Shown piece by piece: positions 20,090 to 32,465 of a DNA stretch of 64,000 nucleotides. The notes below the pieces were generated by a model, which did no database searches, was not told where the DNA came from, and saw nothing but the letters and a program-made list of their open reading frames with translations. Made by a program: the position numbers and the translations under genes. The stretch lies in contig JACTAT010000060.1 of the NCBI GenBank assembly GCA_014526335.1, positions 7,481,686-7,545,685 on the forward strand, written 5' to 3'. Source of the stretch: Chrysaora quinquecirrha (taxonomy: Eukaryota; Cnidaria; Scyphozoa; Semaeostomeae; Pelagiidae). How positions within the stretch are numbered: the stretch's first letter is position 1; every line of letters starts with the position of its first letter.

Positions 20090-20367
20090 CAATGGCTGCC
20101 AAATGTAGTTGGAACGCCCAAGACTATTCAGGTGAATCACTGACATTTTCGGTAAATCTATAATATTCACGAGCTTAAGCCCTCCCCTCCCCCTCAAACA
20201 ATGTTGAGACTATGTATGATTCTCTTAGCAATCGCGCGAGTCCAGAATTAGCTGAAATTTTAGTGTTAAACAACATTGTTTTAGGGGGAGGAGGGGGAGG
20301 GTGAAGCAATAGTAGGCATTGAAAGAGTATTTCAGCACAGGCGTTCCAACACTTTCGGCAGCCATTG
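20090..20367. repeat. Palindromic 278-bp repeat R1 (MITE-like)
   Basis: Terminal inverted repeats of ~29 bases (CAATGGCTGCC...GTTGGAACGCC against its complement). A second inner inverted pair joins a pyrimidine tract (CCCTCCCCTCCCCCT) to a purine tract (AGGGGGAGGAGGGGGAGGG), so the unit can fold back on itself. Confidence 0.85.
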
Positions 20368-22014
20368 TCTTTTTCCTATCCAGCATGCTAGTCGATTCCT
20401 ACTAAAGGATTGTCGACTTTACAGGGTTTTCGGGGGTGCTGAATTCACTGGTAATATTATTGACACTGTAGGTTCTATAAATGACGTCATAATTGCCCTA
20501 TGCTCTGATTTCCGTTGTTTTGCCTGGCTTTTTTGTCATTTAATCTTGAAACAACATTAAAGCTAGTACCTATATAACGTTTTGCCGGTTAATGTAGTAT
20601 TATTGCATGCTTTGTGGCAATACTCTTGAAAAAATGCGCAATAACTAAGTTCTCCTTTCAGAAAATAACTGCTCAATTCAGAAAATAACCCAACATGAAA
20701 ACGAGGCTAGGGGTATCCATTGAAAAAGTCATCCTTTTTTTTGCTTAATCCTTATTCATATAATGAATTATTCGTTTGGCATATAGTGCACTAGTATTAC
20801 GATGTTTAATTATGAACGGGAGGTTCAATTTTTTCAATAAAAACAAGGCAGCAAGGATACAATGGCAATGGTAGTCAAAGCGAAAATCAATGATAAGAGG
20901 TCAGCTTATATTTTTCATGTTCAAAAACGGTAAATGATCATTTCAATTGGTCTATGATGCGGCAGAATGAAAAGTTTCTTTATTTCCAGTGATTTCTTTG
21001 TAAATGCAAATCATTTACAAGCAGAACTTTAATGAAGGGTAACTAATGTTAGTGAAATAGGTACTTCAAACAACAATGCACCATAAATTTGCCATTGTGG
21101 AATTTCAATAAGAGAGCACAATGCCTATACCGCTAATACAACACAAACAATTCAAAGAAGCTCAACCTAGCAGCTGAATGCAAAATATACTTGGACACGG
21201 TTTACACTTTCAAGATGATCATCATTTTATCGAAAAAAGATAGAAAACTTGCACGCATTTTTTGAAAAGTTATTCTAATAGGTGTAGTGGGGGGTACTAC
21301 ATAGCGTCAATGAAATCGTTGAGAAATCGATTCGGAACACGATGTAGAAACAATTGGCGAAAGCTGCATCAGTCTCTTTTTAAATATAAATATGACATTC
21401 ATGTTATTTTAATGTTCTTTTGCTGTTTGCCACAAACATTGGCAAGTTCAGCAAATTTCGCGGCAATAAAGCACCGGTTTTATTGTTCAGTAAGTGTAAC
21501 TGATACATGTACAGCTTTTAGATATGAAATGGCAATTGTTATTATTAAGACTGCAAAGTTATTCAGAGGTAGGAAACCGTAAACCGTGGGAACTACGGAA
21601 AAACTTTACAGCTTGAAGATGACGTAATGAATTGTTCTACTGCTAAAGAAATTCAGACATTGCTAAGACTGACATATGACGTCACATCTTCCTCAAAATA
21701 TCGATGCCCTTCTGTGTTTCTTCGCATAGCTGCATAAGTTGTTTGGTTTGTAAGACACTTATATTATATGCACAATGTATTTCACGTAAACAAAAGCTGA
21801 AATCAATAGAAAGTTGCATATGTTGCGTTTATTTGCAATTCTTTGTGGAGGAACCGTAAAATTGGGGGAAAAATTAACGAAATTGCCAATAATGACGTCA
21901 AATGGGCAAATTTCATAATTTTAACTATCACCATTGAATTCAGCGCCCTTAAAAACCCCCTGATGCAATCACTATCCAGCATTTTAATCAGCCTTTTCAC
22001 AGAAAAAATTTTTA
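20368..22014. repeat. Internal segment A (1647 bp)
   Basis: Duplicate of 22294-23935. It holds a 106-codon frame at 21262-21582 that is identical in both copies, but with no recognisable domain and a composition like its surroundings; probably noncoding. Confidence 0.85.
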
Positions 22015-22293
22015 CAATGGCTGCCAAATGTAGTTGGAACGCCCAAGACTATTCAGGTGAATCACTGACATTTTCGGTAAATCTAGCATATTCACGAGCT
22101 TAAGCCCTCCCCTCCCCCTCAAACAATGTTGAGACTATGTATGATTTTCTTAGCAATAGCGCGAGTCCAGAATTAGCTGGAAATTTTAGTGTTAAACAAC
22201 ATTGTTTTAGGGGGAGGAGGGGGAGGGTGAAGCAATAGTAGGCATTGAAAGAGTATTTCAGCACAGGCGTTCCAACACTTTCGGCAGCCATTG
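22015..22293. repeat. Palindromic 279-bp repeat R2
   Basis: Near-identical to R1 and R3. Its left flank is ...TTTTTA and its right flank TCTTTT, unlike the TT flanks of the whole insert. Confidence 0.85.
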
Positions 22294-23935
22294 TCTTTTT
22301 CCTATCCAGCATGCTAGTCGATTCCTACTAAAGGATTGTCGACTTTACAGGGTTTTCGGGGGTGCTGAATTCACTGGTAATATTATTGACACTGTAGGTT
22401 CTATAAATGACGTCATAATTGCCCTATGCTCTGATTTCCGTTGTTTTGCCTGGCTTTTTTGTCATTTAATCTTGAAACAACATTAAAGCTAGTACCTATA
22501 TAACGTTTTGCCGGTTAATGTAGTATTATTGCATGCTTTGTGGCAATACTCTTGAAAAAATGCGCAATAACTAAGTTCTCCTTTCAGAAAATAACTGCTC
22601 AATTCAGAAAATAACCCAACATGAAAACGAGGCTAGGGGTATCCATTGAAAAGTCATCCTTTTTTGCTTAATCCTTATTCATATAATGAATTATTCGTTT
22701 GGCATATAGTGCACTAGTATTACGATGTTTAATTATGAACGGGAGGTTCAATTTTTTCAATAAAAACAAGGCAGCAAGGATACAATGGCAATGGTAGTCA
22801 AAGCGAAAATCAATGATAAGAGGTCAGCTTATATTTTTCATGTTCAAAAACGGTAAATGATCATTTCAATTGGTCTATGATGCGGCAGAATGAAAAGTTT
22901 CTTTATTTCCAGTGATTTCTTTGTAAATGCAAATCATTTACAAGCAGAACTTTAATGAAGGGTAACTAATGTTAGTGAAATAGGTACTTCAAACAACAAT
23001 GCACCATAAATTTGCCATTGTGGAATTTCAATAAGAGAGCACAATGCCTATACCGCTAATACAACACAAACAATTCAAAGAAGCTCAACCTAGCAGCTGA
23101 ATGCAAAATATACTTGGACACGGTTTACACTTTCAAGATGATCATCATTTTATCGAAAAAAGATAGAAAACTTGCACGCATTTTTTGAAAAGTTATTCTA
23201 ATAGGTGTAGTGGGGGGTACTACATAGCGTCAATGAAATCGTTGAGAAATCGATTCGGAACACGATGTAGAAACAATTGGCGAAAGCTGCATCAGTCTCT
23301 TTTTAAATATAAATATGACATTCATGTTATTTTAATGTTCTTTTGCTGTTTGCCACAAACATTGGCAAGTTCAGCAAATTTCGCGGCAATAAAGCACCGG
23401 TTTTATTGTTCAGTAAGTGTAACTGATACATGTACAGCTTTTAGATATGAAATGGCAATTGTTATTATTAAGACTGCAAAGTTATTCAGAGGTAGGAAAC
23501 CGTAAACCGTGGGAACTACGGAAAAACTTTACAGCTTGAAGATGACGTAATGAATTGTTCTACTGCTAAAGAAATTCAGACATTGCTAAGACTGACATAT
23601 GACGTCACATCTTCCTCAAAATATCGATGCCCTTCTGTGTTTCTTCGCATAGCTGCATAAGTTGTTTGGTTTGTAAGACACTTATATTATATGCACAATG
23701 TATTTCACGTAAACAAAAGCTGAAATCAATAGAAAGTTGCATATGTTGCGTTTATTTGCAATTCTTTGTGGAGGAACCGTAAAATTGGGGGAAAAATTAA
23801 CGAAATTGCCAATAATGACGTCAAATGGGCAAATTTCATAATTTTAACTATCACCATTGAATTCAGCGCCCTTAAAACCCCTGATGCAATCACTATCCAG
23901 CATTTTAATCAGCCTTTTCACAGAAAAAATTTTTA
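22294..23935. repeat. Internal segment B (1642 bp)
   Basis: Near-identical to 20368-22014; the differences I saw are small homopolymer indels. Confidence 0.85.
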
Positions 23936-24214
23936 CAATGGCTGCCAAATGTAGTTGGAACGCCCAAGACTATTCAGGTGAATCACTGACATTTTCGGTA
24001 AATCTAGCATATTCACGAGCTTAAGCCCTCCCCTCCCCCTCAAACAATGTTGAGACTATGTATGATTTTCTTAGCAATAGCGCGAGTCCAGAATTAGCTG
24101 GAAATTTTAGTGTTAAACAACATTGTTTTAGGGGGAGGAGGGGGAGGGTGAAGCAATAGTAGGCATTGAAAGAGTATTTCAGCACAGGCGTTCCAACACT
24201 TTCGGCAGCCATTG
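23936..24214. repeat. Palindromic 279-bp repeat R3
   Basis: Third copy of the palindromic repeat. Its right end GGCAGCCATTG abuts resumed retrotransposon coding at 24215. Confidence 0.85.
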
Positions 24215-26788
24215 TTGGTGCAACCTTGGATAAGCATCTGAGTGATTATGAAGGTAAATTCCCTGAAGGGATAGCTGAGATAAAAAGGAGCATATACGTG
24301 GACGATGTCATCTTAGGAGGTGATTCAATCGAGAAAGTGAAACATCTGAAACAAGTTACAGAAGATATTTTAGGAGAGGCACAATTCAAGTTACACAAAT
24401 GGCATACAACCACCAGTGAGATTGTTCAAGTAAAAGAAGCAGAGAGAGATGAAGACAAACGTTTTGCCAAACAAAAACTTGGAGCAACAATCAGTGAAAC
24501 AAAGATACTAGGAGCAAGCTGGGACTCTACAAAAGATACTATTAGTACAACATTCAACAAGAAAGACAAACAAACAACAAAGAGAGGGGCACTTCAAGGA
24601 CTTGCATCAATTTACGATCCCTTGGGGATTGTTGCCCCTGTTACACTAGCTGTAAAATCGATTTTCAGAGAGATTTGTGAAGAACGACCAAATTGGGACT
24701 CAGAGTTACCAGAGAAGCTGAAAGAGAAGTGGCTGAAATGGATAAAATCCTTACCTGAGAAAGTTACAGTGCCTCGAAGCATTCCAAGTGGTGAATACCC
24801 AATGAAAGAAATAGAGCTTCATGTATTTGCAGACGCAGGTTTGACAGGAGTAGCTGTTTATGCACATATCATAACAGAAGAAGGAAATCACCAAGGGCTG
24901 CTCACAGCAAAAGCTCGATTATCAAAGAAAGACCTCACCATCCCGAGATTGGAGCTAATTTCAGCTCAGATGGCCGCAAATCTAGTTGACAATGTCAAAG
25001 AGACTAGTAGCAAAGGTTAGGGAAAAGATTATATTCAGTGGAGACATGTACCTACCGCAGAAAACCCTGCAGACATAACTAGCAGAGGTTGTCACCCAAG
25101 CAAACTTGAAGACAACTGGTTCAAGGGTCCAGTTTGGAAAAAAGAGAAAGATTTATGGCCACCTAATATAGTGACAAAGGACACAGAAGAGTCAGAGAAA
25201 GAGGCAAAAGCAGTAAAGTTGAGTCTGAAAACAGCAATTGAAGACAGGGACACCTTGGATCAGGTACTTACGAATTTCGCCTTAAAGAACGCAATCGGAA
25301 TAACTGCATTAGTGAAAAGATTCGTTGCAAACTGCAAAGTGAAGTCTAGTGATCGTAGAAAGGGTCCAATAACGACTAAAGAGTTTCACAAAGCACAAGA
25401 TATGTGGATATTGCAAGTTCAAAGGAGACACGAAAATTCAGAGAAATTCAAACAAGAATTGCAGAGCTTAGGGCTGAAAAGAAATGAAAAACGTATCTAC
25501 GTTAGTCACGGAAGAATAGAGGGGGCGAATCCAGTATTTCTACCAAGCTAGGCATTGTACACAGAAAAAGTAATTGCCAACGCTAACTGTTCTACTTTAT
25601 GTGGAGGCGTTGGTCTCACAATGGCCAAGGCAATAGAGAACTATTGGATACCACGAAAAAGACAATTGACAACAGTAATCAAAAGCTGCAATGCATGCAA
25701 AACATTTCACGCCGCACCGTTCAATGCACCAAAGCCTGGACTATTACCAACGACCAGAACTGAAGGAAACAGACCATTTGAAGTATTAGGTGTGGACTTT
25801 GCAGGTCCAATCAAATACATAACAAAGAAGAAGTCCAAAGGGAAAGCCCACATAGTGATGTTCGCTTGTAGCTTAACAAGAGCCGTCTACATTGAGCTGC
25901 TTGAAGATTCTACAGTAAACACATTCTTACCAGCTCTTAAAAGGTTTATTGCAAGAAGAGGCAGACCTAGAGACATCTATTCAGATAATGCCCAAAGCTT
26001 CAAGGCAGCAGCGAGCTGGATAAAGTCTATCATGAAGGATGAAAGGCTTAAAAGAGATTCTGGCTGATCTGTCAATTACCTGGCATTTCAACATAAGTAA
26101 AGCACCCTGGTGGGGTGGACAATTTGAACGTATAATTGGATTGGCGAAAAATGCTATGTATAAGGTTCTTAGAAAGGCAAATATGAGATTCGACGAGTTG
26201 AAAGAAGTATTATTCCACGTTGAGATGACTTTGAACAATAGCCCGCTTAGTTATGTTGAAGATGATGTTCAATTACCAGTTCTTACGCCAAATATGATGT
26301 TGCTAAGTGACAAGAACGCATTATTGGAATACGACACTAATGAGATCAAGGACAGAGATTTACGGAAGAGAGCTAAATACCTGAAGAAATGCAGAGATAG
26401 TTTATAGAAAAGATGGAAAACAGAGTACGTGAGATCTTTAAGAGAAAGGCATAACATGAAATCAAAAGACCAAAATCAACAGATTGAAATCGGACAAGTT
26501 GTTATGGTCCATGGAGAAGAGAAGAACAAAGGAGTTTGGAAAATCGGCGTTGTCGAACATTTAATTCAGGGACCAGATGGAATAGTCAGAGTGGCGAGGC
26601 TGAGAACAGGAAAGAATAAAATCGAAAGAGCAATACAAGTGTTGTATCCTTTGGAACTACAATGTGATGTCTGTAAGAGAGAAAGTGAGCTGAACCCGCA
26701 AGCAGAGACTTTCCGTCCAAGAAGAAGAGCAGCTGTGATAGCATCAGAAGGAGCTAAAGAGACATTAAATTACAAAGAAAGTGAATAA
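24215..26788 (+). pseudogene. BEL/Pao Pol, second part: RT palm, RNase H remnant, integrase, C-terminal domain
   Basis: Coding resumes with GATLDKHLSDYEG and the RT catalytic box SIYVDDVILGG (~24290). The connection and RNase H region ends at a stop (25018-25020). After it WRHVPTAENPADITSRG follows directly, so part of RNase H and its end appear deleted. The integrase has its zinc region (CNACKTFH), Asp in VLGVDFAGP, Asp in IYSDNAQSF and Glu in WWGGQFERIIG, split by a frameshift near 26050. A C-terminal domain (QVVMVHGEEKNKGVWKIG) ends at 26788. There are also in-frame stops near 25549 and 26405. Confidence 0.85.
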
Positions 26789-26836
26789 GAAGAGACTTAA
26801 TGTTTGACGCCTATTCGGCTCAAACAGGGGGGAGTG

Positions 26837-27040
26837 TGTCGGAAATCACGTGACCCGAACTAATAAACAATTACGTAATCTTTAGAACACATGCTGAGGG
26901 ACGCTTTTAGTTTTCGATTCTGTAGTCATAACGTGAGTTTTCTGTTGAGTTGAGTTGAGTTTATATTTTACACATTTATATACAAAATAATCATATTGTG
27001 AGTTTTATTGTTGCTGACTTTCTATCGAAGAAACCCAACA
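26837..27040 (+). repeat. 3' LTR of the BEL/Pao element
   Basis: Starts TGTCGGAAATCACGTGACC just after a purine-rich tract and ends ...CCCAACA, giving TGT...ACA termini. About 204 bases. No matching 5' LTR in the window. Confidence 0.65.
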
Positions 27041-27136
27041 GAAGTAAGAAATTTGTTTTGATTCTAAATTTGATGCCAGTTTTTCTTCAACAAATTACAG
27101 GTTTTTTCTTATCATTGTTTGATTTGACTACTTCAG

Positions 27137-28910
27137 GGAGCTGATCTTAGAGAACCAATTGATCCTGAAATTGTCAACAAAATCTACGAGATGGGCCATA
27201 CTTGTGTGCCTTCAGTGTCAGAGGTTTGAAGACATTTGATAAATCATTTTGAAAGTGAGCTGTTCCGTTGCCAGACTTTATTTTCTATGGGGTGAGTAAA
27301 ACAATGTGGTTGGCCATTTTACCAAAAACCTCTTTTTATCCTTTCTTGTAAAAATTCCCTTGAGTAAATGTTTTGCTAAGCAGAAAATCTTTGTTATAGG
27401 CTTCAAAGTCAAAAGATGATTCCAGGAAATTGCTTTTTGTTTATCAATCCAACTGAATGAAATGGCTACTTCAACTCTATGGTCGAGACGTGTGCTTGAT
27501 TGATGCCAGAATGGTCGCAAAACTTGTTGTCAATTTCAAAATTCAGACCACTTGGACTTTAATCAGGATTGTTGAATGATTTTAAGGTTTTAGGCAATGA
27601 TGTAGAACAAATTGCTAGCAAGATGGCACACGCAAACACTGTGCTGTACATTAAAAGCAAAGTTCACAAGTTTTGAGTGGTCTGTATTTTTTATTAATTT
27701 TTTGATTTGTCGAGACCACAAGATTGATTTATAACCACAAGACATGACAAACATACCCAATGGTTGAAAAGCCTGCAAAGAAAAAATTTTGGATCAGTTC
27801 TTAGAAAAGTTTCACCAGATTGTAAATCAAGATTATCAAACTAAAAATCTCCATCTGTGTGTAAATATAGTTTTTGGAGTCTATATGATATCTATATTAA
27901 GGTTGCAAAGAGCTTTAACAGAGCCCTTTGCATAGTCTGAGGTGTTTCAAAAAAAACTTTAAAGTTAAAGATGATTCCTTTGTAAAACATTCTGCAGAGC
28001 TAGAAAGGACTTGCATATATATTTTGACAGATTTGACAAATATAGCTTTGCATTATTTGCTGATTTAATTTCCATATATCAACACATGGAATCTCTTTTT
28101 TTGGAATTTCTTTTTCATAATGCTCTTTTTTAAGGTATGCACTACAATTATTCTTTCTCTGTGTATGTTCAAACGTCTGTTATGTAGTTGTTGCTGTGTT
28201 TATAGTGGAAAGTGAAGACAAAGATCCATTTCTGATCCTTTTCAACCTCAGTAGTGAAGTCATTGCAAAACAAAAGCAAGAATTGATAGATGTTGAAATT
28301 ATCTCAGTGCCTTCACCAGCTGATAATATCTGGTTGACAGTTGGAGACTATAAACTTACTGGTGAAGTTAGGTCTATTCTTGCTCGCCCTTTTGGTTGGT
28401 TTATAGACGAGCATGTTGTTGTCACACTGTACCTTATAAAGGCCAAAGGCAGTGATATGGGAGGATTGAATAATGTTACTGCAATGACTCGCTATAGAAA
28501 ATTCAGGCTATAGATCAATAAATTCAATGCTACAATATAGGAAACCATTGGGTAACGTCCAGCACTATTTCTGGTTCCATGGCTGTATATGAAAGCATGA
28601 CTACATCTTTAAATGATGCATTAAAGAGACAGCTTGTTCTAATTTACACAGGTATGAGCAAAACAAAAAGGATGGACTACTTAACTGTAGTCCTGCAGCA
28701 AAAGCAAGAGGGTGGATGGGATTGTGGTCTGTTTGCCATTGCAAATGCGGTGTGTGTGACACATACCTGGAATCAAAATGCTCCAGTGCTCAGTTTGTAG
28801 CAACAAATACCACTTTGAAGTGCCACAATGTTGTATAAAATTGACACTCACCCAAGCAGCTGTTGGTTTGACTGGAGAGCTTTTCATTTGCCACAGATGT
28901 AATGCTGATT
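27137..28910 (+). pseudogene. Multi-exon gene remnant with Ulp1-like cysteine protease and PHD-like zinc site
   Basis: An exon-like piece at 27137-27223 follows CTTCAG (GADLREPIDPEIVNKIYEMG then HTCVPSVSE), a helical segment I have seen in cnidarian repeat-family genes. From 28196 a C48/Ulp1 fold begins: RPFGWFIDEHVVVTLYLIK, then the catalytic His in GNHWVTSS (~28548), the acidic position as VYES (Glu where Asp is usual), and Gln/Cys in QQKQEGGWDCGLFAIANAV (~28695-28755). Downstream QCSVCSNKYHF...CC...CHRC (~28775-28908) looks like a PHD-type finger. A stop at 28511-28513 and frame changes break it. Ulp1 proteases cleave SUMO-like proteins; several transposon families carry them, so it may be mobile-element derived. 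Confidence 0.6.
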
Positions 28911-29799
28911 GATGATTATAGTACATAGGAAAAAAATTCACATTTTTTTAAAAAATTCACATTTTTTTCTAATTTCACAGTTCATCATCACATCGGTTTG
29001 TTTTGTTGCAGTCACCTTTTTTCAAGCTAGCATTTGCTTTTTAGTTTTTGTACTTTGTTTATGGGGACAGAGAAATATCTTAATATTTTAATATTCATTC
29101 TTATTTTCATACTGCTACATTACTAAATACTTGACTCCTTTATGGCCTTGGAGTAGGTAGTCCATGATTATGTGTAGGCCTCCTTGCTTGTCAGTGTTGC
29201 ACACCACGAAACAGCTAATTTCAAATAATAATCTAATCATTTACCTTATTGAATAAAAGCTTTTAAAAAGCCAAGAAGTAAGGCTGATAAATTACACAGT
29301 TTGGGCAAATATCGGTATGAGTCAGGCTTGGAGTTGAAGGCATCTTCCTTCCTTCTTCGTCTGCCATTTTTCTAACTTCGTTTGGGAACAGCAACAGCAA
29401 ACAGCCTACATTCAGATTCACTCCACACACGTCATTTGGTCACGTGTGTAGCATATTCTTCTGTAGCATCAACCTAAAAACGAGAGAAAAGTAAAGCAGA
29501 CGAAAAAGTCGCAATTTAAGTTTAGCAGAAACTTCTAGATCAAATGACTCTTAGTAAGAGCTTCTGACTTTCACTGGTTGGAAAAGAAGAATTTGCAAGT
29601 ATAAACACCTTTTTTGTACAAAACCTCTTCAAAGATAACACTATCTTTTATGTGGTTTTAATAAATTTTACTTCTAGCTACGATTATCTTTAGCTGCTCA
29701 TTTCCATTGACTCGATACTGTTCATTTTTGGTTACATCAACAAATTGAACATTTCTAAGACCCTTCCCTATGGAAAAAACTATCTCTTTCTTTTTCAAG
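28911..29799. other. Noncoding spacer
   Basis: AT-rich, with a short palindrome-like CACACACGTC/CACGTGTGT near 29430-29455. No gene recognised. The 5' region of the piggyBac gene probably begins near its end. Confidence 0.4.
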
Positions 29800-31159
29800 A
29801 TGGCCTCTTCAAGCGGAACAGCTGGGAGGTAAGTTTGGCCTAAATTTTTTTCTTTTGCCTTTTGACCATGAAAATAGTTTCAAATAAAATTTTCCAGTAT
29901 TCATTATATCATTTAGAGGCTTGAAGAACCCATTTAAGGTTAGAATTTGTGCTGATGATAGGATCTTCCATTTTGAGGCTTTCGTTTCATGTCCATGTTA
30001 ATGGACATTAGACACTTGAGAAAAATCTTTGGGAACATTTTGCATGTTTTTCGTTGGTTTCCATAGAAATTCCTTGCACCTATTACAAATAACTTGAAGC
30101 GCAATGTTTTCTTTTTTTTAAACCATGTCTGAAATGAACGTAAAACAACATAATTTTGATACATATATTTTCCGATTTTCAGATTATCCTATGGAAACAA
30201 CTGGAAGCAAACTTTGTAAAAAGTCACTGAAGTAGTTGAATGCCAGATGGTCTTGAGAGTAATGATAAAGAGTTTATACCTGATATGGAAGAAGTATTTC
30301 CCCCTAACCAATCTGATGCAGATGAAATTAATGAAGGCGGGGAAACTTCTGGAAAAGAAAGTACATCAGATGATTAAACAGAGATAGCAGCAAAAAGAAT
30401 AAAGGTCCCAGCAAAAGTATACCAAATCAGCTGGAAGAAAGGAAAGAATACCAAATTCAAAAGACCTGCTGATTATGAAGAGATTAACAAAGAGTTGAGG
30501 CTGAATCAGGGCATTCGTCTCACCAGATTATTCAGCCCAATGGCATTCTATGAGCTATTTGTTAATTCACAATTGCTGACCACATACTCTATAATCATTG
30601 GAAGAAGCTCAACACAAGCACAAGAACTGTGAAGGATAAAGAGAAGGACTAAGTCCGAATTTTTATTGAGATTGTACTTCAGATTGGTAAGCAAAGTTAT
30701 CCAACCCTCAGATGTACTGTGCAGCAGGAACATGACGAGAAAACGGTTTGAAGAGATAGTGTCTGTAATAAACTTTAGTCCTCTTTACAACTGTTGCCAT
30801 AAAATTCAGCAATTTGAGGACCATTTCAGAGATGTTTTCCAACATAAAGTTGAACCAGAAGCTCACATGGCAATCGATGAGCAATTTGTACCCTTCAAAG
30901 GCCATCGCAACTTGAAGTGCTGCCAAAAAAACCATAGAAAAGAGGATACAAGTTTTATTTCTTGGCTGGCATATCAGGCTATGTGTACGATTTTGAAATT
31001 CAAGCAGGTCTGGGAGCAACAGGTCTGTCAGCCACCAAAAGAATGCGACAAAGGTGACTTTGTTGTACTGTTTCTAACAAACCGTTGAGATGAGTCAAAA
31101 GATCAAGTGTTTTTTTGATAATTATTTTTGATCTCCAGGGCTTATGGGGTACCTGAAGG

Positions 31160-31354
31160 TGTAACAGGACTAGTCATCATAATGTATTTGTAATATATTC
31201 TAATTTTTGTTAATTCTTCATTTCCGTTATGTATATAAATCTCTGTATGAATAGTTATTAGTTGGTCAGTTTATAATCTCAGTTCGAGTCGTACGTGTGA
31301 TTTCTCGCTCTCATCTTTACTACTCAAAGTGATAGACATTCTGCATCTATCACA
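31160..31354 (+). repeat. 5' LTR of the compact element
   Basis: Matches 32466-32659 with roughly a dozen substitutions and small indels, so the insertion is old enough for the LTRs to diverge noticeably. GTATATAAAT near 31240 could be a TATA box. Confidence 0.85.
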
Positions 31355-31532
31355 AATTGGTGGAGAATCCTAATTGCTCTAACGCAAGGTTTCATCCCTG
31401 GTACTTCATCATCGCTGCTGAGCTTCAAACAAAGTAGAAGTACTCAAACTGCACTTTGATCGTCACAAAAAGATCGTTCTTTATTCTTATTGCAATCTCC
31501 TCAAGAAGTAAACGCTCAAAAGTCGAATCAAG

Positions 31533-32384
31533 ATGTATCATTGCTCCTACTGCAAAGGTAAAAGACACTTCACAAAAGATTGCTTAAAGCTTCTTACGAA
31601 AGACTGTGGTAACGAAATTTGCCCTGATTTCAATCGTTTTCAACAGCTTAAGTGTCTAAATGGTGAGTCTGATTCTTGTATCTATCATCGCCGACATATC
31701 TGCTTCTTTTGTAAAGAACCAAACTGTAAAGCCTATCTTCATGTACAGAATCAATTTACATCGAAGACCGCCCATATTCTTTCGAAAGTGAAGAACATTT
31801 TACACAAATGCGTGGAAATTTCAAATTCAAACTCAAATTCAAAAATGCCTCAGGCTCAGACTGATCAAGATCAACTCAGTTTTCCCTCAGAGAAAAATTC
31901 TTCAACCACTTCATCATTGTCGGAGATCGAAGATTCAATTCAACTGCCAGCTAGTGGTCTTCTAGTGCTTCCTGTTGTTTGTTGCAATAGAGAGATTCAG
32001 ATGCCAATCTCAACCGGCTTTCCCTTATCCACGATATCCTTGGATTTTGCGAAAGAATTAAACCAACCAATCACATGGTCTGATTCATTGACCACGAATG
32101 TAATTTCAGCTAATGGCTCTAACTTGTGCCCCTGTGGAAAAATAGTGGTTCCATTAGAGTTTAAAAATCAAAGAACTCTTCAGTTTGAAATTATAATCAT
32201 CAGAAATCTTCAAGAACGAATCGTCTTTGGCAATAACCATCTTCAGAAAATTGATGCCAAAATTTCCATGCAACAACGCAAAGTCTTCTTTCACGCAACT
32301 CAAATGAACTTCGGCATGGACACTATAGTCTTGAATGACAATCGTTGTCTTAAAGCTCTTACAGCTTTTCTTGATATTACATAG
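31533..32384 (+). CDS. Gag-NC/retropepsin-like protein, 283 residues
   Basis: Open from ATG to TAG. Residues 4-17 form a perfect CCHC zinc knuckle (CSYCKGKRHFTKDC). A second cysteine/histidine cluster (CFFCKEPNCKAYLHVQ) follows near residue 58, then a Ser-rich acidic linker. The C-terminal half looks like a retropepsin: MPISTGFPLSTISLDFAKEL stands where DTG and the flap usually begin, and ERIVFGNNHLQKIDAKIS resembles the ILGxDFL region. The catalytic Asp is Ser (STG), so enzyme activity is unlikely. The layout resembles the Gag-PR junction of BEL or Gypsy elements without the capsid domain. Confidence 0.7.
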   Translation: MYHCSYCKGKRHFTKDCLKLLTKDCGNEICPDFNRFQQLKCLNGESDSCIYHRRHICFFCKEPNCKAYLHVQNQFTSKTAHILSKVKNILHKCVEISNSNSNSKMPQAQTDQDQLSFPSEKNSSTTSSLSEIEDSIQLPASGLLVLPVVCCNREIQMPISTGFPLSTISLDFAKELNQPITWSDSLTTNVISANGSNLCPCGKIVVPLEFKNQRTLQFEIIIIRNLQERIVFGNNHLQKIDAKISMQQRKVFFHATQMNFGMDTIVLNDNRCLKALTAFLDIT

Positions 32385-32465
32385 TTTCATAGCTAATACC
32401 TGCCTCCTCAAGTCGAAGTTTGACAAAAATGTTCGCTCACATTTTTTTCCATAGAAGGGGTAAAC

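Larger units (their letters stand above)
20090..24214. mobile_element. 4.1-kb tandem composite insertion: three palindromic ~279-bp repeats around two 1.65-kb segments
   Basis: The order is R1 (20090-20367), internal A (20368-22014), R2 (22015-22293), internal B (22294-23935), R3 (23936-24214). Each R begins CAATGGCTGCC and ends GGCAGCCATTG. The left flank ends ATACTT and the right flank begins TTGGTG, so removing the insert with one copy of TT restores the retrotransposon frame (FILGATLD). That identifies the exact insertion site and a 2-base duplication. The two internal copies are almost identical, with a few homopolymer indels, so the duplication is young. No transposase is encoded, so the element is non-autonomous. 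Confidence 0.85.
18470..27040 (+). mobile_element. BEL/Pao LTR retrotransposon, 5' truncated, interrupted at 20090-24214
   Basis: From 18470 a Gag tail, zinc knuckles, retropepsin, reverse transcriptase, a damaged RNase H region, an integrase and a C-terminal domain follow in BEL/Pao order, ending with a polypurine-like AACAGGGGGGAG (~26823-26834) and one LTR. I found no 5' LTR. A 4.1-kb insertion splits the reverse transcriptase. Stops and frameshifts mark the copy as dead. Confidence 0.85.

Noticed and set aside
21262..21582. 106-codon frame present identically in both 1.65-kb segments (also 23185-23505)
   Set aside because: Identity is explained by recent duplication; no domain, biased composition and no other sign of coding.
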